A stretch of DNA of 64,000 nt from Flavobacteriaceae bacterium PS02336. Its GTDB lineage: Bacteria > Bacteroidota > Bacteroidia > Flavobacteriales > Flavobacteriaceae. Made by a program: the position numbers and the translations under genes. Every line of letters starts with the position of its first letter. Position 1 is the first letter of the stretch. Positions 44,618-53,102 of the stretch are shown piece after piece. Location: the NCBI GenBank assembly GCA_029960065.1, contig JASCOF010000002.1, positions 682,001-746,000 of the forward strand, written 5' to 3'. The notes beneath the pieces are model-generated. The model saw only the letters and a program-made list of their open reading frames with translations, was not told the origin of the DNA and did not search any database.

Positions 44618-47119
44618 ATGAAAAGAATAATTTTACTCAGCCTATTTTTTGTATTCGCATTTGCGGCTATTGCTACTGCACAAACGAAAGTGAGTGGAAT
44701 TGTTTTGGACAAATCTAATCAGCCGATACCTTTTGCAAATGTTGTTTTTAAAGGTTCTAATACCGGAATTGTTTCTAACGAAGATGGCCGTTTTTACTTA
44801 GAATCGCCAAATACCTATACCGCCTTAATCGTTACTTCGGCAGGATTTTCAGATAAAGAAATTCCATTAGAAAAGGCTGTCAATTATAATTTCAAAATTG
44901 TTTTAGGCGAAGCCGAAGCTTTAAATGAAGTCGTAATATTTACAGGAAAAACCTCCAAAAAGAACAATCCGGCACTAGATATTTTGAGAAAAATATGGGA
45001 AAGAAAACGTAAAAACGGACTTTACCAATTCAATCAATATCAAATGCAGAAGTATGAAAAAGTGGAGTTTGATATGAACACTATCGATAGTGCTTTCATG
45101 AAAAACAAACTTTTTAAAGGAATGGAGTTTGTCTTTAATCATGTTGATACTTCTGATGTTACGGGAAAAACGTATCTGCCAATTTTCATTAACGAATCTG
45201 TTTATGATGTTTACGGAGATAATAAATTAAAGAAGGTAAAAGAAAATCTAAAGGGAAATAAAATGTCTGGTTTCAATGGGAATCAGCAGATTTTAGCTTT
45301 CGTAAAAGATCTTTATTCCGATTATAATATTTACGATAATCACCTTAAGTTTTTTGATAAAAGTTTTACCAGTCCGCTTTCAAGAACCGGAATTGATGTA
45401 TATAATTATGTGTTGAAGGACAGTGCTTATATCGACAAAAAATGGTGTTTTAATATTGTTTTTTACCCAAGACGTAAAAACGAATTAACCTTTAAAGGAG
45501 ATTTCTGGGTTAACGATACCACTTTTGCGATTAAAAAAATTAATATGGGCGTAACCAAAAGCGCCAATATTAACTGGGTAAAAGATATTTACATTGAGCA
45601 AGAATTTGAAGTAGAAAATGATTCTATTTTCCTTTTGACCCGCGATTATATGATGTCTGATTTTGCTTTAAATAAAAAAGAAAAATCAAAAGGAGTTTAC
45701 GGAAAGCGAACGACTTTATATCGAAATCATACCTTTAATATTCAAAAACCGGAAAAATTCTATAAAGAGGAAGTCAATTTCATAGACAATGCGGTCTATG
45801 AACGACCGCCTGAATTCTGGGAAGAAAATCGTTTTGAAAAATTAAATAAAGACGAAGCGGGTATCTATAAAATGCTCGATACACTGCAGACGGTCAAGCG
45901 ATTTAAGCAGTTGTATAGTCTCGTCTCCATTTTAGGTAGTGGTTATGTCGAATTTAAAAACTTCGATTATGGGCCTATCTATTCGACTTTCGGTTATAAC
46001 GAAGTCGAAGGTTTAAGGTTAAGAGTAGGGGGAAGAACTTATTTTGGACCAAACGATCCTTGGCGTATACAGGCTTATACTGCTTATGGATTTGACGATA
46101 ATAAATTTAAATACGGACTTTCTGGAAAATGGATGGTGGATAAGAAAAACCGTGTCATTATTTCTGGAGGAAACAGGCGTGATATCGAGCAGATTGGAGC
46201 GAGTTTAACCACTACAAATGATATTTTAGGCCGAAGTTTTGCCTCTTCGGCGTTGTTTACAACTGGAAGTAACGGAAAATTGACTAATATTAATTTGAGT
46301 AACGTTTCTATCGAAATGGAACCGAAAAAGAATTTTATTGTTTCGGCAGGATTTTCTTATCGAACATTAGAATCGGCTTCAAAGACTTTTAGTTTGGATT
46401 ATTATACTACTTTGCCTAGCATAACAAATCCGACAGGCGTTATAAAAAGTGATGTAAAACAATCAGAAGCGAATATTCAGTTTGAATATATGCCAAACCG
46501 AAAAACAATTGGTTACGGTGTAGAAAGAGATTTAGTTGATAGTCCGTTCAGCCATTTCTTTGTAAACTTTAGTTATGGACTTAAAGGAGTTTTAGATAGT
46601 GATTTTGCTTACGAAAAAATACAAATTTTCTATAAACAGCCTATTATAATTGGGCCTTTAGGAAGATCGAATATTATTTTGGAAACAGGAAAAACATTTG
46701 GAACCATTCCGTTGGGATTAATGAGTGTCATTCCGGGTAACCAGACTTATTTTACAATCGAAAATACGTTTAGTAACTTAAATTTCTACGAATTTGTTAC
46801 CGATCAATATACTACTCTGCAATGGAATCATGATTTTGGCGGAAGATTGTTTGCCAGAATTCCATTTATGAGAAAATTAAACTGGAGAGAATTTATAGGA
46901 GTTAGAGCAGTTCACGGAACAATTTCTGACGCCAACCGTGCTATAAACGCTTCGGGATTACCCTATAACGCTCCTGAAAAAGTATATTGGGAATATAATG
47001 CAGGAATTGGAAATATCTTCAAAGTTTTCCGACTTGATTTTTCTTGGAGAGGAAATTATTTAGATATGCCGGATGCTCATAAATTTGCGATAAAAGGATC
47101 CTTCGGATTCTATTTCTAA
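44618..47119 (+). CDS. DUF5686 outer-membrane protein with carboxypeptidase-regulatory-like domain
   Basis: 833 aa. Signal peptide 1-22 (LLSLFFVFAFAAIATAQ); a CarboxypepD_reg-like beta domain at about 23-105 (SGIVLDKSNQPIPFANVVFK then VSNEDGRFYL); a long DUF5686 region; and a C-terminal beta-barrel ending in Phe (GSFGFYF). Proteins of this type sit in the outer membrane and are common in Bacteroidota; their function is unknown. ATG 44618 (MKRIILLSLF) is chosen because the upstream in-frame TTG/ATG belong to the pdhB terminator. The close 29-base gap to the DapF-like gene suggests co-transcription. Confidence 0.9.
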   Translation: MKRIILLSLFFVFAFAAIATAQTKVSGIVLDKSNQPIPFANVVFKGSNTGIVSNEDGRFYLESPNTYTALIVTSAGFSDKEIPLEKAVNYNFKIVLGEAEALNEVVIFTGKTSKKNNPALDILRKIWERKRKNGLYQFNQYQMQKYEKVEFDMNTIDSAFMKNKLFKGMEFVFNHVDTSDVTGKTYLPIFINESVYDVYGDNKLKKVKENLKGNKMSGFNGNQQILAFVKDLYSDYNIYDNHLKFFDKSFTSPLSRTGIDVYNYVLKDSAYIDKKWCFNIVFYPRRKNELTFKGDFWVNDTTFAIKKINMGVTKSANINWVKDIYIEQEFEVENDSIFLLTRDYMMSDFALNKKEKSKGVYGKRTTLYRNHTFNIQKPEKFYKEEVNFIDNAVYERPPEFWEENRFEKLNKDEAGIYKMLDTLQTVKRFKQLYSLVSILGSGYVEFKNFDYGPIYSTFGYNEVEGLRLRVGGRTYFGPNDPWRIQAYTAYGFDDNKFKYGLSGKWMVDKKNRVIISGGNRRDIEQIGASLTTTNDILGRSFASSALFTTGSNGKLTNINLSNVSIEMEPKKNFIVSAGFSYRTLESASKTFSLDYYTTLPSITNPTGVIKSDVKQSEANIQFEYMPNRKTIGYGVERDLVDSPFSHFFVNFSYGLKGVLDSDFAYEKIQIFYKQPIIIGPLGRSNIILETGKTFGTIPLGLMSVIPGNQTYFTIENTFSNLNFYEFVTDQYTTLQWNHDFGGRLFARIPFMRKLNWREFIGVRAVHGTISDANRAINASGLPYNAPEKVYWEYNAGIGNIFKVFRLDFSWRGNYLDMPDAHKFAIKGSFGFYF

Positions 47120-47148
47120 GCAGATTAATTAATAAAATTGAAATTAAG

Positions 47149-48015
47149 ATGAACAAGAATTTCTTTGTGAAAACTCACGGATTAGGAAATGAATATATAG
47201 TTCTGGACGGCAAGCATATTACTTTTGAATTGAGCCAGAAAGCGATAACAAGAATCTGTAATGTAAATTTTGGAATAGGTTCTGACGGTATTCTTTTATT
47301 AGTTGATTCTGATCGAGCTGATATTGGTTTACAGATATTCAATCCAGATGGTTCTGAAGCGGAGAAAAGCGGTAACGGACTTCGTATATTTTGTAAATAT
47401 GTTTTTGATTACGGAATAATAGATAAAAAAGAATTCACGGTTGAAACAAAAGGCGGAATCGTAAAAGCAACAATTGAAGAAACGGTAAACAACAAAGCAA
47501 AAATTATAACTGTCGATATGGGACAGGCAATTTTTGAATCTCAATTGATACCGACAAAATTTACAACTTCAGAGGTTGATAATGTTACTATAGAAGCAAA
47601 TGGTAAGTCTTTTGATGTAAATTGTGTTTCAGTTGGAAATCCGCATTGTGTTATTTTGAAAGAGGATTTAAGTATTGATGAAATCAAACAATTTGGTCCT
47701 TTTTTAGAAAATCACGAAATGTTTCCAAATCGAATCAATGTACAATTTGCAAAAGTAATTAACAGAAACGAAGTGCAGGTGCTAATTTGGGAAAGAGGAG
47801 CTGGATTTACTCTTGCATCTGGAAGTTCATCTTGCGCAGTGGCAAGTGTGATGAAAAAGAAAGGTTTAGTTGATGAAAATATAACTATTAAAATGCAGGG
47901 CGGGACATTAAAAATTAATGTTGATGCCGATTTTAATATCAGAATGACAGGAGAAGTCAGGGAAATTTGCTCAGGTATTTTGAGTAATGAACTTATAGAA
48001 GATGTTAATTTGTAA
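47149..48015 (+). CDS. dapF: Diaminopimelate epimerase homologue with both catalytic cysteines replaced by serine
   Basis: 288-aa member of the DapF fold family. Full-length alignment features are present: KTHGLGNEYIVLD, FGIGSDGILLL, NPDGSEAEKSGNGLRIF, VSVGNPHCVIL and WERGAGFTLASGSSSCAVAS. In DapF the two catalytic acids/bases are Cys in (Q/M)CGNG(A/G)R and in ACG(T/S)G; here both are Ser (Ser74 and Ser224), while the third, non-catalytic Cys of the second motif (Cys229) is kept. Epimerisation of LL- to meso-DAP by the known two-base mechanism would be impaired. It may be a paralogue with another substrate or a second copy beside a canonical DapF elsewhere. Located between a DUF5686 gene and ppa. 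Confidence 0.85.
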   Translation: MNKNFFVKTHGLGNEYIVLDGKHITFELSQKAITRICNVNFGIGSDGILLLVDSDRADIGLQIFNPDGSEAEKSGNGLRIFCKYVFDYGIIDKKEFTVETKGGIVKATIEETVNNKAKIITVDMGQAIFESQLIPTKFTTSEVDNVTIEANGKSFDVNCVSVGNPHCVILKEDLSIDEIKQFGPFLENHEMFPNRINVQFAKVINRNEVQVLIWERGAGFTLASGSSSCAVASVMKKKGLVDENITIKMQGGTLKINVDADFNIRMTGEVREICSGILSNELIEDVNL

Positions 48016-48048
48016 AATGTTTTATTAACTCTCTGTTAGATAACAAGG

Positions 48049-48097
48049 AAAGTACATTAATTTATGAATAAACTTCGTATATTAATGTACTTTTTTT
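48049..48097 (+). terminator. Terminator after the DapF-like gene
   Basis: AAAGTACATTAAT and ATTAATGTACTTT form a perfect 13-bp stem (48049-48061 / 48081-48093) with a 19-base loop and a T run. Confidence 0.85.
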
Positions 48098-48128
48098 ATT
48101 GTAAAAAGGGATTCTTTAGTTACTTTTG
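48098..48128 (+). promoter_or_regulatory. ppa promoter
   Basis: ATTG (48098-48101), a 19-base spacer and TACTTTTG (48121-48128) fit the TTTG-N19-TAnnTTTG consensus with one mismatch. It starts immediately after the preceding terminator's T run. Confidence 0.6.
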
Positions 48129-48161
48129 CAACCGAAATTATAGAAACAATAAAAAACGAAA

Positions 48162-48692
48162 ATGACCGCAGACAAATTAACGACTTTCGATGTATTAATC
48201 GAAATACCAAGAGGAAGCAGAAATAAATACGAGTACGATTTTGAAATTAAAAGAATGCGTTTCGACAGAATGTTATTCTCTTCAATGATGTACCCAGCTG
48301 ATTACGGATTTATTCCAGAAACTTTAGCTCTTGACGGTGATCCTCTTGATGTATTGGTTTTAATAAACGAACCAACTTTTCCTGGATGTGTAATTGAAGT
48401 GAAACCAATTGGAGTTTTCCACATGGCTGATGACAAAGGACCAGACGAGAAAATTATTTGTGTACCAGTTTCAGACCCAATTTGGAATTCATTAAATGAC
48501 CTTTCAGATATTAACGGACACTTATTGAAAGAAATCGAGCATTTCTTCCAAGTTTACAAAGATCTTGAAAACAAAAAAGTAGATGTTGAAGGATGGGGAG
48601 ATGTAAAAGAAGCTTTCGATATCATTGCTGAATGTACTAAGCGTTTTAACGATATTGAAAATAAACCAGAGGGATTATTTAGTATTAAATAA
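48162..48692 (+). CDS. ppa: Soluble inorganic pyrophosphatase (family I)
   Basis: 176-aa cytoplasmic Mg-dependent enzyme hydrolysing PPi to two phosphates. Motifs: EIPRGSRNKYEYDFE, MMYPADYGFIPETLALDGDP, LDVLVLINEP (the DGDPLDVLV metal signature), and DDKGPDEKIICVPVSDP. The length matches bacterial family I PPases. It has its own promoter and terminators and stands directly before hppA, so soluble and membrane-bound PPi hydrolysis are encoded side by side. Confidence 0.97.
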   Translation: MTADKLTTFDVLIEIPRGSRNKYEYDFEIKRMRFDRMLFSSMMYPADYGFIPETLALDGDPLDVLVLINEPTFPGCVIEVKPIGVFHMADDKGPDEKIICVPVSDPIWNSLNDLSDINGHLLKEIEHFFQVYKDLENKKVDVEGWGDVKEAFDIIAECTKRFNDIENKPEGLFSIK

Positions 48693-48713
48693 TTTAAGCA
48701 CTCATAATATATA

Positions 48714-48750
48714 AAAAAAGCAATACTGCCGTCAGGAGTATTGCTTTTTT
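48714..48750 (+). terminator. Terminator of ppa
   Basis: Perfect 14-bp stem AAAAAAGCAATACT / AGTATTGCTTTTTT, 9-base loop. Confidence 0.9.
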
Positions 48751-48804
48751 GTTTAAATTCGTTTAGTTAGATTGTTGACTATTAACCAAAACCATTAATA
48801 TATT

Positions 48805-51351
48805 ATGAATGCATTTATGATTTACCTGCCAATTGTTATGGCGGTTTTAGGATTACTTTTCATGGGAATAAAAAGGAGTTGGGTTTTAAAACAAGACGCC
48901 GGAGACGGTAAGATGAAAGAGATTTCAGATTACATCTACGAAGGAGCCTTAGCCTTCCTTAAAGCCGAATATAAGCTGTTAACCATCTTCGTAATTATTG
49001 CAAGTTTAGCCTTGGCAGGAATTACTTTTATTCCAGGAGTTAAAACACATTTATTAATCGTAATTGCATTTATTTTTGGGGCTTTGTTTTCAGCTTATGC
49101 TGGAAATATTGGAATGAAAATAGCAACAAAAACAAACGTTAGAACCACTCAGGCAGCACGTACCAGCTTACCGCAGGCCTTAAAAGTTTCTTTTGGAGGC
49201 GGAACCGTAATGGGATTGGGCGTTGCTGGATTAGCTGTTTTAGGTTTAACATCCTTCTTTATAATTTTCTTTCATTTATTTTCGGATGGAGTTTGGAAAG
49301 ATACCGATACAATGACGGTAGTCTTAGAAACTTTAGCAGGATTTTCATTAGGTGCAGAATCAATTGCTTTGTTTGCACGTGTTGGAGGAGGAATTTATAC
49401 AAAAGCAGCCGATGTTGGTGCTGATTTAGTGGGTAAGGTAGAAGCAGGAATTCCAGAAGATGATCCGCGTAATCCAGCGACAATTGCAGATAACGTTGGA
49501 GATAATGTTGGAGACGTTGCCGGTATGGGAGCCGATTTATTTGGATCTTATGTGGCGACAGTTTTAGCTGCAATGGTGTTAGGAAACTATGTAATAAAAG
49601 ATATGGGCGGAAGTATCAATGACGCTTTTGGCGGTATTGGTCCAATTTTACTTCCAATGGCAATTGCCGGTTTCGGAATTATATTTTCGATTATAGGAAC
49701 ACTTTTAGTAAAAATTTCAGATGATAATGCTAGAGAAGCACAAGTGCAGAAAGCATTAAATATTGGAAACTGGGTTTCTATTGTTTTAACTGCTGTTGCT
49801 TGTTTCTTCTTGGTTCGATATATGCTGCCTGAAACCATGCAGATGAGTTTCTTTGGAGAAGGATCAAAAGCCATTTCGTCAATGCGTGTTTTTTATGCGA
49901 CTTTGGTCGGTTTAGTGGTTGGAGGAGCTATTTCTTCCGTAACGGAATATTATACAGGATTAGGTACAAAACCAGTGTTGGCTATTGTGCAGAAATCATC
50001 GACTGGTGCAGGAACAAATGTTATTGCAGGTTTAGCGACAGGAATGATTTCTACTTTTCCAACAGTTTTGCTATTTGCTGTTGCCATTTGGATTTCTTAT
50101 GCTTTGGCAGGATTTTACGGAGTTGCTTTGGCGGCTTCTGCAATGATGGCAACAACGGCAATGCAATTGGCAATTGATGCTTTCGGACCGATCTCTGATA
50201 ATGCTGGTGGAATCGCAGAAATGAGCGAATTACCAAAAGAAGTTCGTACTAGAACGGATATTTTGGATTCAGTAGGAAATACAACTGCAGCAACTGGAAA
50301 AGGTTTTGCAATCGCTTCTGCAGCCTTAACTTCGTTAGCATTATTTGCAGCTTATGTAACCTTTACAGGAATTGACGGAATTAATATTTTCAAAGCGCCT
50401 GTTTTAGCTATGTTATTTGTTGGCGGAATGATTCCAGTAGTTTTCTCTGCTTTAGCGATGAATTCTGTTGGAAAAGCGGCAATGGATATGGTTTATGAAG
50501 TGCGCCGACAGTTTAAAGAAATTCCTGGAATTATGGAAGGAACAGGAAAACCAGAATACGGGAAATGCGTTGAAATCTCTACAAAAGCTGCTTTACGCGA
50601 AATGATGCTTCCAGGAATTTTGACAATTGGATTCCCTATTGCAATTGTACTTTTAGGAAAGTTGGTTTATTCGGATAATAATCAGTTGATTGCTGAAATG
50701 TTAGGAGGGTACATGGCTGGAGTTACCGTTTCTGGTGTGCTTTGGGCAGTTTTTCAAAACAATGCGGGAGGTGCTTGGGACAATGCTAAAAAATCTTTTG
50801 AAGCCGGCGTTATGATCAACGGCGAAATGACTTATAAAGGTTCAGACGCGCATAAAGCTGCAGTAACTGGAGATACAGTTGGAGATCCATTTAAAGACAC
50901 TTCTGGGCCTTCAATGAACATTTTGATTAAATTAACGTGTTTAATTGGATTGGTAATTGCGCCTATTTTAGGATCAGGACATGCTCCATCTGATATTGCC
51001 GCAAAGGGTTCTTGCTGTGCTAAAACAGAATTACATGCAGGCGGCATTTCTAAATGCGGCGATATGTCTGGAATGACAAAGGAAGAATGTATTAAAATGT
51101 GTAAAGAAAAAGGCTGCTCTCCAGAAGAAACTGCTAAATGTTTGGCCCATTTTGATGCAGCGGGAAAATATCAAAAAACAGATTGTTTTGATACCAGCAA
51201 ATATGAGAAAAAACGTGTTGAGGTTAATCTGTCTACTACAAACGGCGTAACAGTTGGAACAGTAACCAAAACCGAAAACGGAAAAACAACAACTGAAGTT
51301 TTTGAAGGAACAGAAGAAGAAGTGCAGGCAAAAGTTAATGCTGCGAAATAA
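48805..51351 (+). CDS. hppA: Membrane-bound ion-translocating pyrophosphatase with Cys-rich C-terminal tail
   Basis: 848-aa M-PPase that couples PPi hydrolysis to export of H+ and/or Na+. About 16 membrane helices and the cytoplasmic catalytic loops are present (DVGADLVGKVEAGIPEDDPR, NPATIADNVGDNVGDVAGMG, ISDNAGGIAEM, GDTVGDPFKDTSGPSMNILI). The Ala in GNTTAATGKG marks the K+-stimulated subfamily, many members of which pump Na+; the ion cannot be fixed from sequence alone. Beyond the usual end (about residue 730) there is a hydrophilic tail of about 115 residues with ten Cys (GSCCAK, KCGDM, EECIKMCKEKGCS, AKCLA, DCF), followed by a beta-like segment (NGVTVGTVTKTENGKTTTEV). Confidence 0.95.
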   Translation: MNAFMIYLPIVMAVLGLLFMGIKRSWVLKQDAGDGKMKEISDYIYEGALAFLKAEYKLLTIFVIIASLALAGITFIPGVKTHLLIVIAFIFGALFSAYAGNIGMKIATKTNVRTTQAARTSLPQALKVSFGGGTVMGLGVAGLAVLGLTSFFIIFFHLFSDGVWKDTDTMTVVLETLAGFSLGAESIALFARVGGGIYTKAADVGADLVGKVEAGIPEDDPRNPATIADNVGDNVGDVAGMGADLFGSYVATVLAAMVLGNYVIKDMGGSINDAFGGIGPILLPMAIAGFGIIFSIIGTLLVKISDDNAREAQVQKALNIGNWVSIVLTAVACFFLVRYMLPETMQMSFFGEGSKAISSMRVFYATLVGLVVGGAISSVTEYYTGLGTKPVLAIVQKSSTGAGTNVIAGLATGMISTFPTVLLFAVAIWISYALAGFYGVALAASAMMATTAMQLAIDAFGPISDNAGGIAEMSELPKEVRTRTDILDSVGNTTAATGKGFAIASAALTSLALFAAYVTFTGIDGINIFKAPVLAMLFVGGMIPVVFSALAMNSVGKAAMDMVYEVRRQFKEIPGIMEGTGKPEYGKCVEISTKAALREMMLPGILTIGFPIAIVLLGKLVYSDNNQLIAEMLGGYMAGVTVSGVLWAVFQNNAGGAWDNAKKSFEAGVMINGEMTYKGSDAHKAAVTGDTVGDPFKDTSGPSMNILIKLTCLIGLVIAPILGSGHAPSDIAAKGSCCAKTELHAGGISKCGDMSGMTKEECIKMCKEKGCSPEETAKCLAHFDAAGKYQKTDCFDTSKYEKKRVEVNLSTTNGVTVGTVTKTENGKTTTEVFEGTEEEVQAKVNAAK

Positions 51352-51354
51352 CAT

Positions 51355-51383
51355 CTTTGTCAAAGTTTAAAACTTTGACAAAG
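51355..51383. repeat. Near-perfect palindrome after hppA (CTTTGTCAAAGTTT)
   Basis: 14-bp arms around a single central A: CTTTGTCAAAGTTT and AAACTTTGACAAAG. It stands between the stop codon and the terminator. The size and style match the palindrome at 59084-59116. Confidence 0.85.
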
Positions 51384-51392
51384 CTTCTTAAA

Positions 51393-51428
51393 AAAAAATG
51401 CCTCTAAAATTATTTAGAGGCATTTTTT
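51393..51428. terminator. Bidirectional terminator between hppA and the deoxynucleoside kinase gene
   Basis: AAAAAATGCCTCTAAA pairs with TTTAGAGGCATTTTTT, 4-base loop. Confidence 0.92.
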
Positions 51429-51457
51429 ATTTCGTATAAATCTGTATAATTTGTGTT

Positions 51458-52072
51458 CTAAAACAATCCGTTCAATTCAGCATCAATTCTATTAATAATA
51501 TCTCCTAAATCTTCAGGATTATCCACAAAATTAATATTATCTACGTCAATAATTAGTAATCTTCCTTTTGTATAAGTCTGAATCCAAGCTTCATATCTTT
51601 CATTCAAACGGCTTAAATAATCAATTGAAATAGAGTTCTCATATTCGCGTCCGCGTTTGTGAATTTGTCCAACCAAATTAGGAATCGAACTTCTCAAATA
51701 AATTAATAAATCTGGCGGTTTTACCAAAGATTCCATTAGTTCAAATAAGGAAGTGTAGTTTTCAAAATCACGGCTTGTCATTAATCCCATCGAATATAAG
51801 TTGGGAGCAAAAATATAAGCATCCTCATAAATCGTTCTGTCCTGAATGATTTTTTTACCGCTTTCGCGAATTTGCTGCACCTGACGGAAACGACTGTTCA
51901 AGAAATAAATCTGAAGATTAAACGACCAACGCTCCATTTGATGGTAAAAATCATCTAAATACGGATTATCAACTACATCTTCATAATGAGGTTCCCATTT
52001 AAAATGTTTGGCTAATAATTTGGTCAGAGTGGTTTTTCCTGCGCCTATGTTTCCTGCTATTGCTATGTGCAT
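51458..52072 (-). CDS. Deoxynucleoside kinase
   Basis: 204-aa P-loop kinase of the dNK/dGK/dCK family that phosphorylates salvaged deoxynucleosides. Walker A GNIGAGKTTL at residues 7-16; the DRTIYEDAYIFAPNLY block (the DR(S/T) substrate motif with the catalytic Glu/Asp region); lid RGREYENSISIDYLSRLNERY; and a C-terminal DVDNINFV. The length is typical of bacterial enzymes. Its ATG overlaps the stop of the preceding exported-protein gene by one base (TAATG), so the two are translated from one message. Confidence 0.93.
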   Translation of the reverse strand: MHIAIAGNIGAGKTTLTKLLAKHFKWEPHYEDVVDNPYLDDFYHQMERWSFNLQIYFLNSRFRQVQQIRESGKKIIQDRTIYEDAYIFAPNLYSMGLMTSRDFENYTSLFELMESLVKPPDLLIYLRSSIPNLVGQIHKRGREYENSISIDYLSRLNERYEAWIQTYTKGRLLIIDVDNINFVDNPEDLGDIINRIDAELNGLF

Positions 52073-52887
52073 TACGGTGTTACGATTTTATAATTGAATA
52101 TATCTGTAGCTGTAAAAATAGATAAAATTTGGTCTTTGTAATAAAAATTGTCAAAGGTTTTTTCTAAAATTTTAATCTCAGAAATTACATCAGAATTTGA
52201 CTGATTAAACCCTTTGAAGAATAATAAATCGGTTTTACTAAAAACATATTGTGTAGTATTGATCAATTCAATTTTATCAAAATCAGCTGTTTTTCCCAAT
52301 GAAGTGATTTTTCCAAAAATATCGCAGGAAAACCAATTGTTGTTTTTGTCAATCCAATTGAAAGTATTGAAATCAGTTTGATAATATTTTATTGGTTCAG
52401 TTAAAGGAATTGAAACTGTTTTGTATTCATTTTTTAAATAATCAAAAAGACCAATCTGCTGATTTAAAGTGTTGTAAATCCATAGCTGATTTTGTGTTGA
52501 CATTCCGATAGCATCAACTACGATTGGTGTCGTACTTTGTGAAAAATTAATCTCTGTCATTTTATTCAATTGATTATCCAATAAAACCACACTATTGAAA
52601 TCTTCATAAAATAAAACCATTTTTAAGGGGTTTTGTAAATCGACTTTTGTGATTTTTCCAAGAGAAACATTCTTATATTCAAAAATTTCATTCCCTTTTA
52701 TTTTACTGAAAACATTATTTTTTATCTGATAAGAATAACCAAAGGAATCATAACCTAGAAATTCATCTGCATTATTTTTATACTGTGAAATTAGAATTGG
52801 ATTTATGCTGGAATCCTGTGCAGACATTACATTTGCAGTGCAGAAAAGGAAGAAGTAGAATAAAATTTTTTGCGCTGTTTTAAGCAT
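52072..52887 (-). CDS. Exported protein of unknown function, coupled to the deoxynucleoside kinase gene
   Basis: 271 aa with a signal peptide (LFYFFLFCTANVMSAQ, cut near residue 23). The mature part has repeated four-strand-like blocks with periodic YxxxxK and Asn/Asp turns (FEYKNVSLGKITKVDLQNPL, VVLLDNQLNKMTEINF, WIYNTLNQQIGLFDYLKNEY), suggesting a small beta-propeller. No catalytic motif is visible. A TAATG junction couples it to the kinase gene, yet one product is exported and the other cytoplasmic, so the link is probably only transcriptional. Family not recognised beyond a general Flavobacterial hypothetical. Confidence 0.75.
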   Translation of the reverse strand: MLKTAQKILFYFFLFCTANVMSAQDSSINPILISQYKNNADEFLGYDSFGYSYQIKNNVFSKIKGNEIFEYKNVSLGKITKVDLQNPLKMVLFYEDFNSVVLLDNQLNKMTEINFSQSTTPIVVDAIGMSTQNQLWIYNTLNQQIGLFDYLKNEYKTVSIPLTEPIKYYQTDFNTFNWIDKNNNWFSCDIFGKITSLGKTADFDKIELINTTQYVFSKTDLLFFKGFNQSNSDVISEIKILEKTFDNFYYKDQILSIFTATDIFNYKIVTP

Positions 52888-53028
52888 CTGAAATGGATTT
52901 ACAAGAATACCAAATTACAAAAAAACTTGCATTAGAAATTCATTTTTAGCGTTTAAACCTTTTTAAAATCTAATAGTCTAAAAAATAGACGGTTCTATCT
53001 ATGTATGGAACTCATTAATATATTTAAT

Positions 53029-53059
53029 TTTTAGGTTCTTAAAATAAATAATACATTTG
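53029..53059 (+). promoter_or_regulatory. Possible promoter of the GLPGLI/beta-barrel pair
   Basis: TACATTTG (53052-53059) matches TAnnTTTG. TTTT at 53029-53032, 19 bases upstream, is one mismatch from TTTG. Confidence 0.45.
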
Positions 53060-53102
53060 AATGTAAGTTTTTTCAAGCTTATTCACTTTTAAAAAAGATA
53101 CA

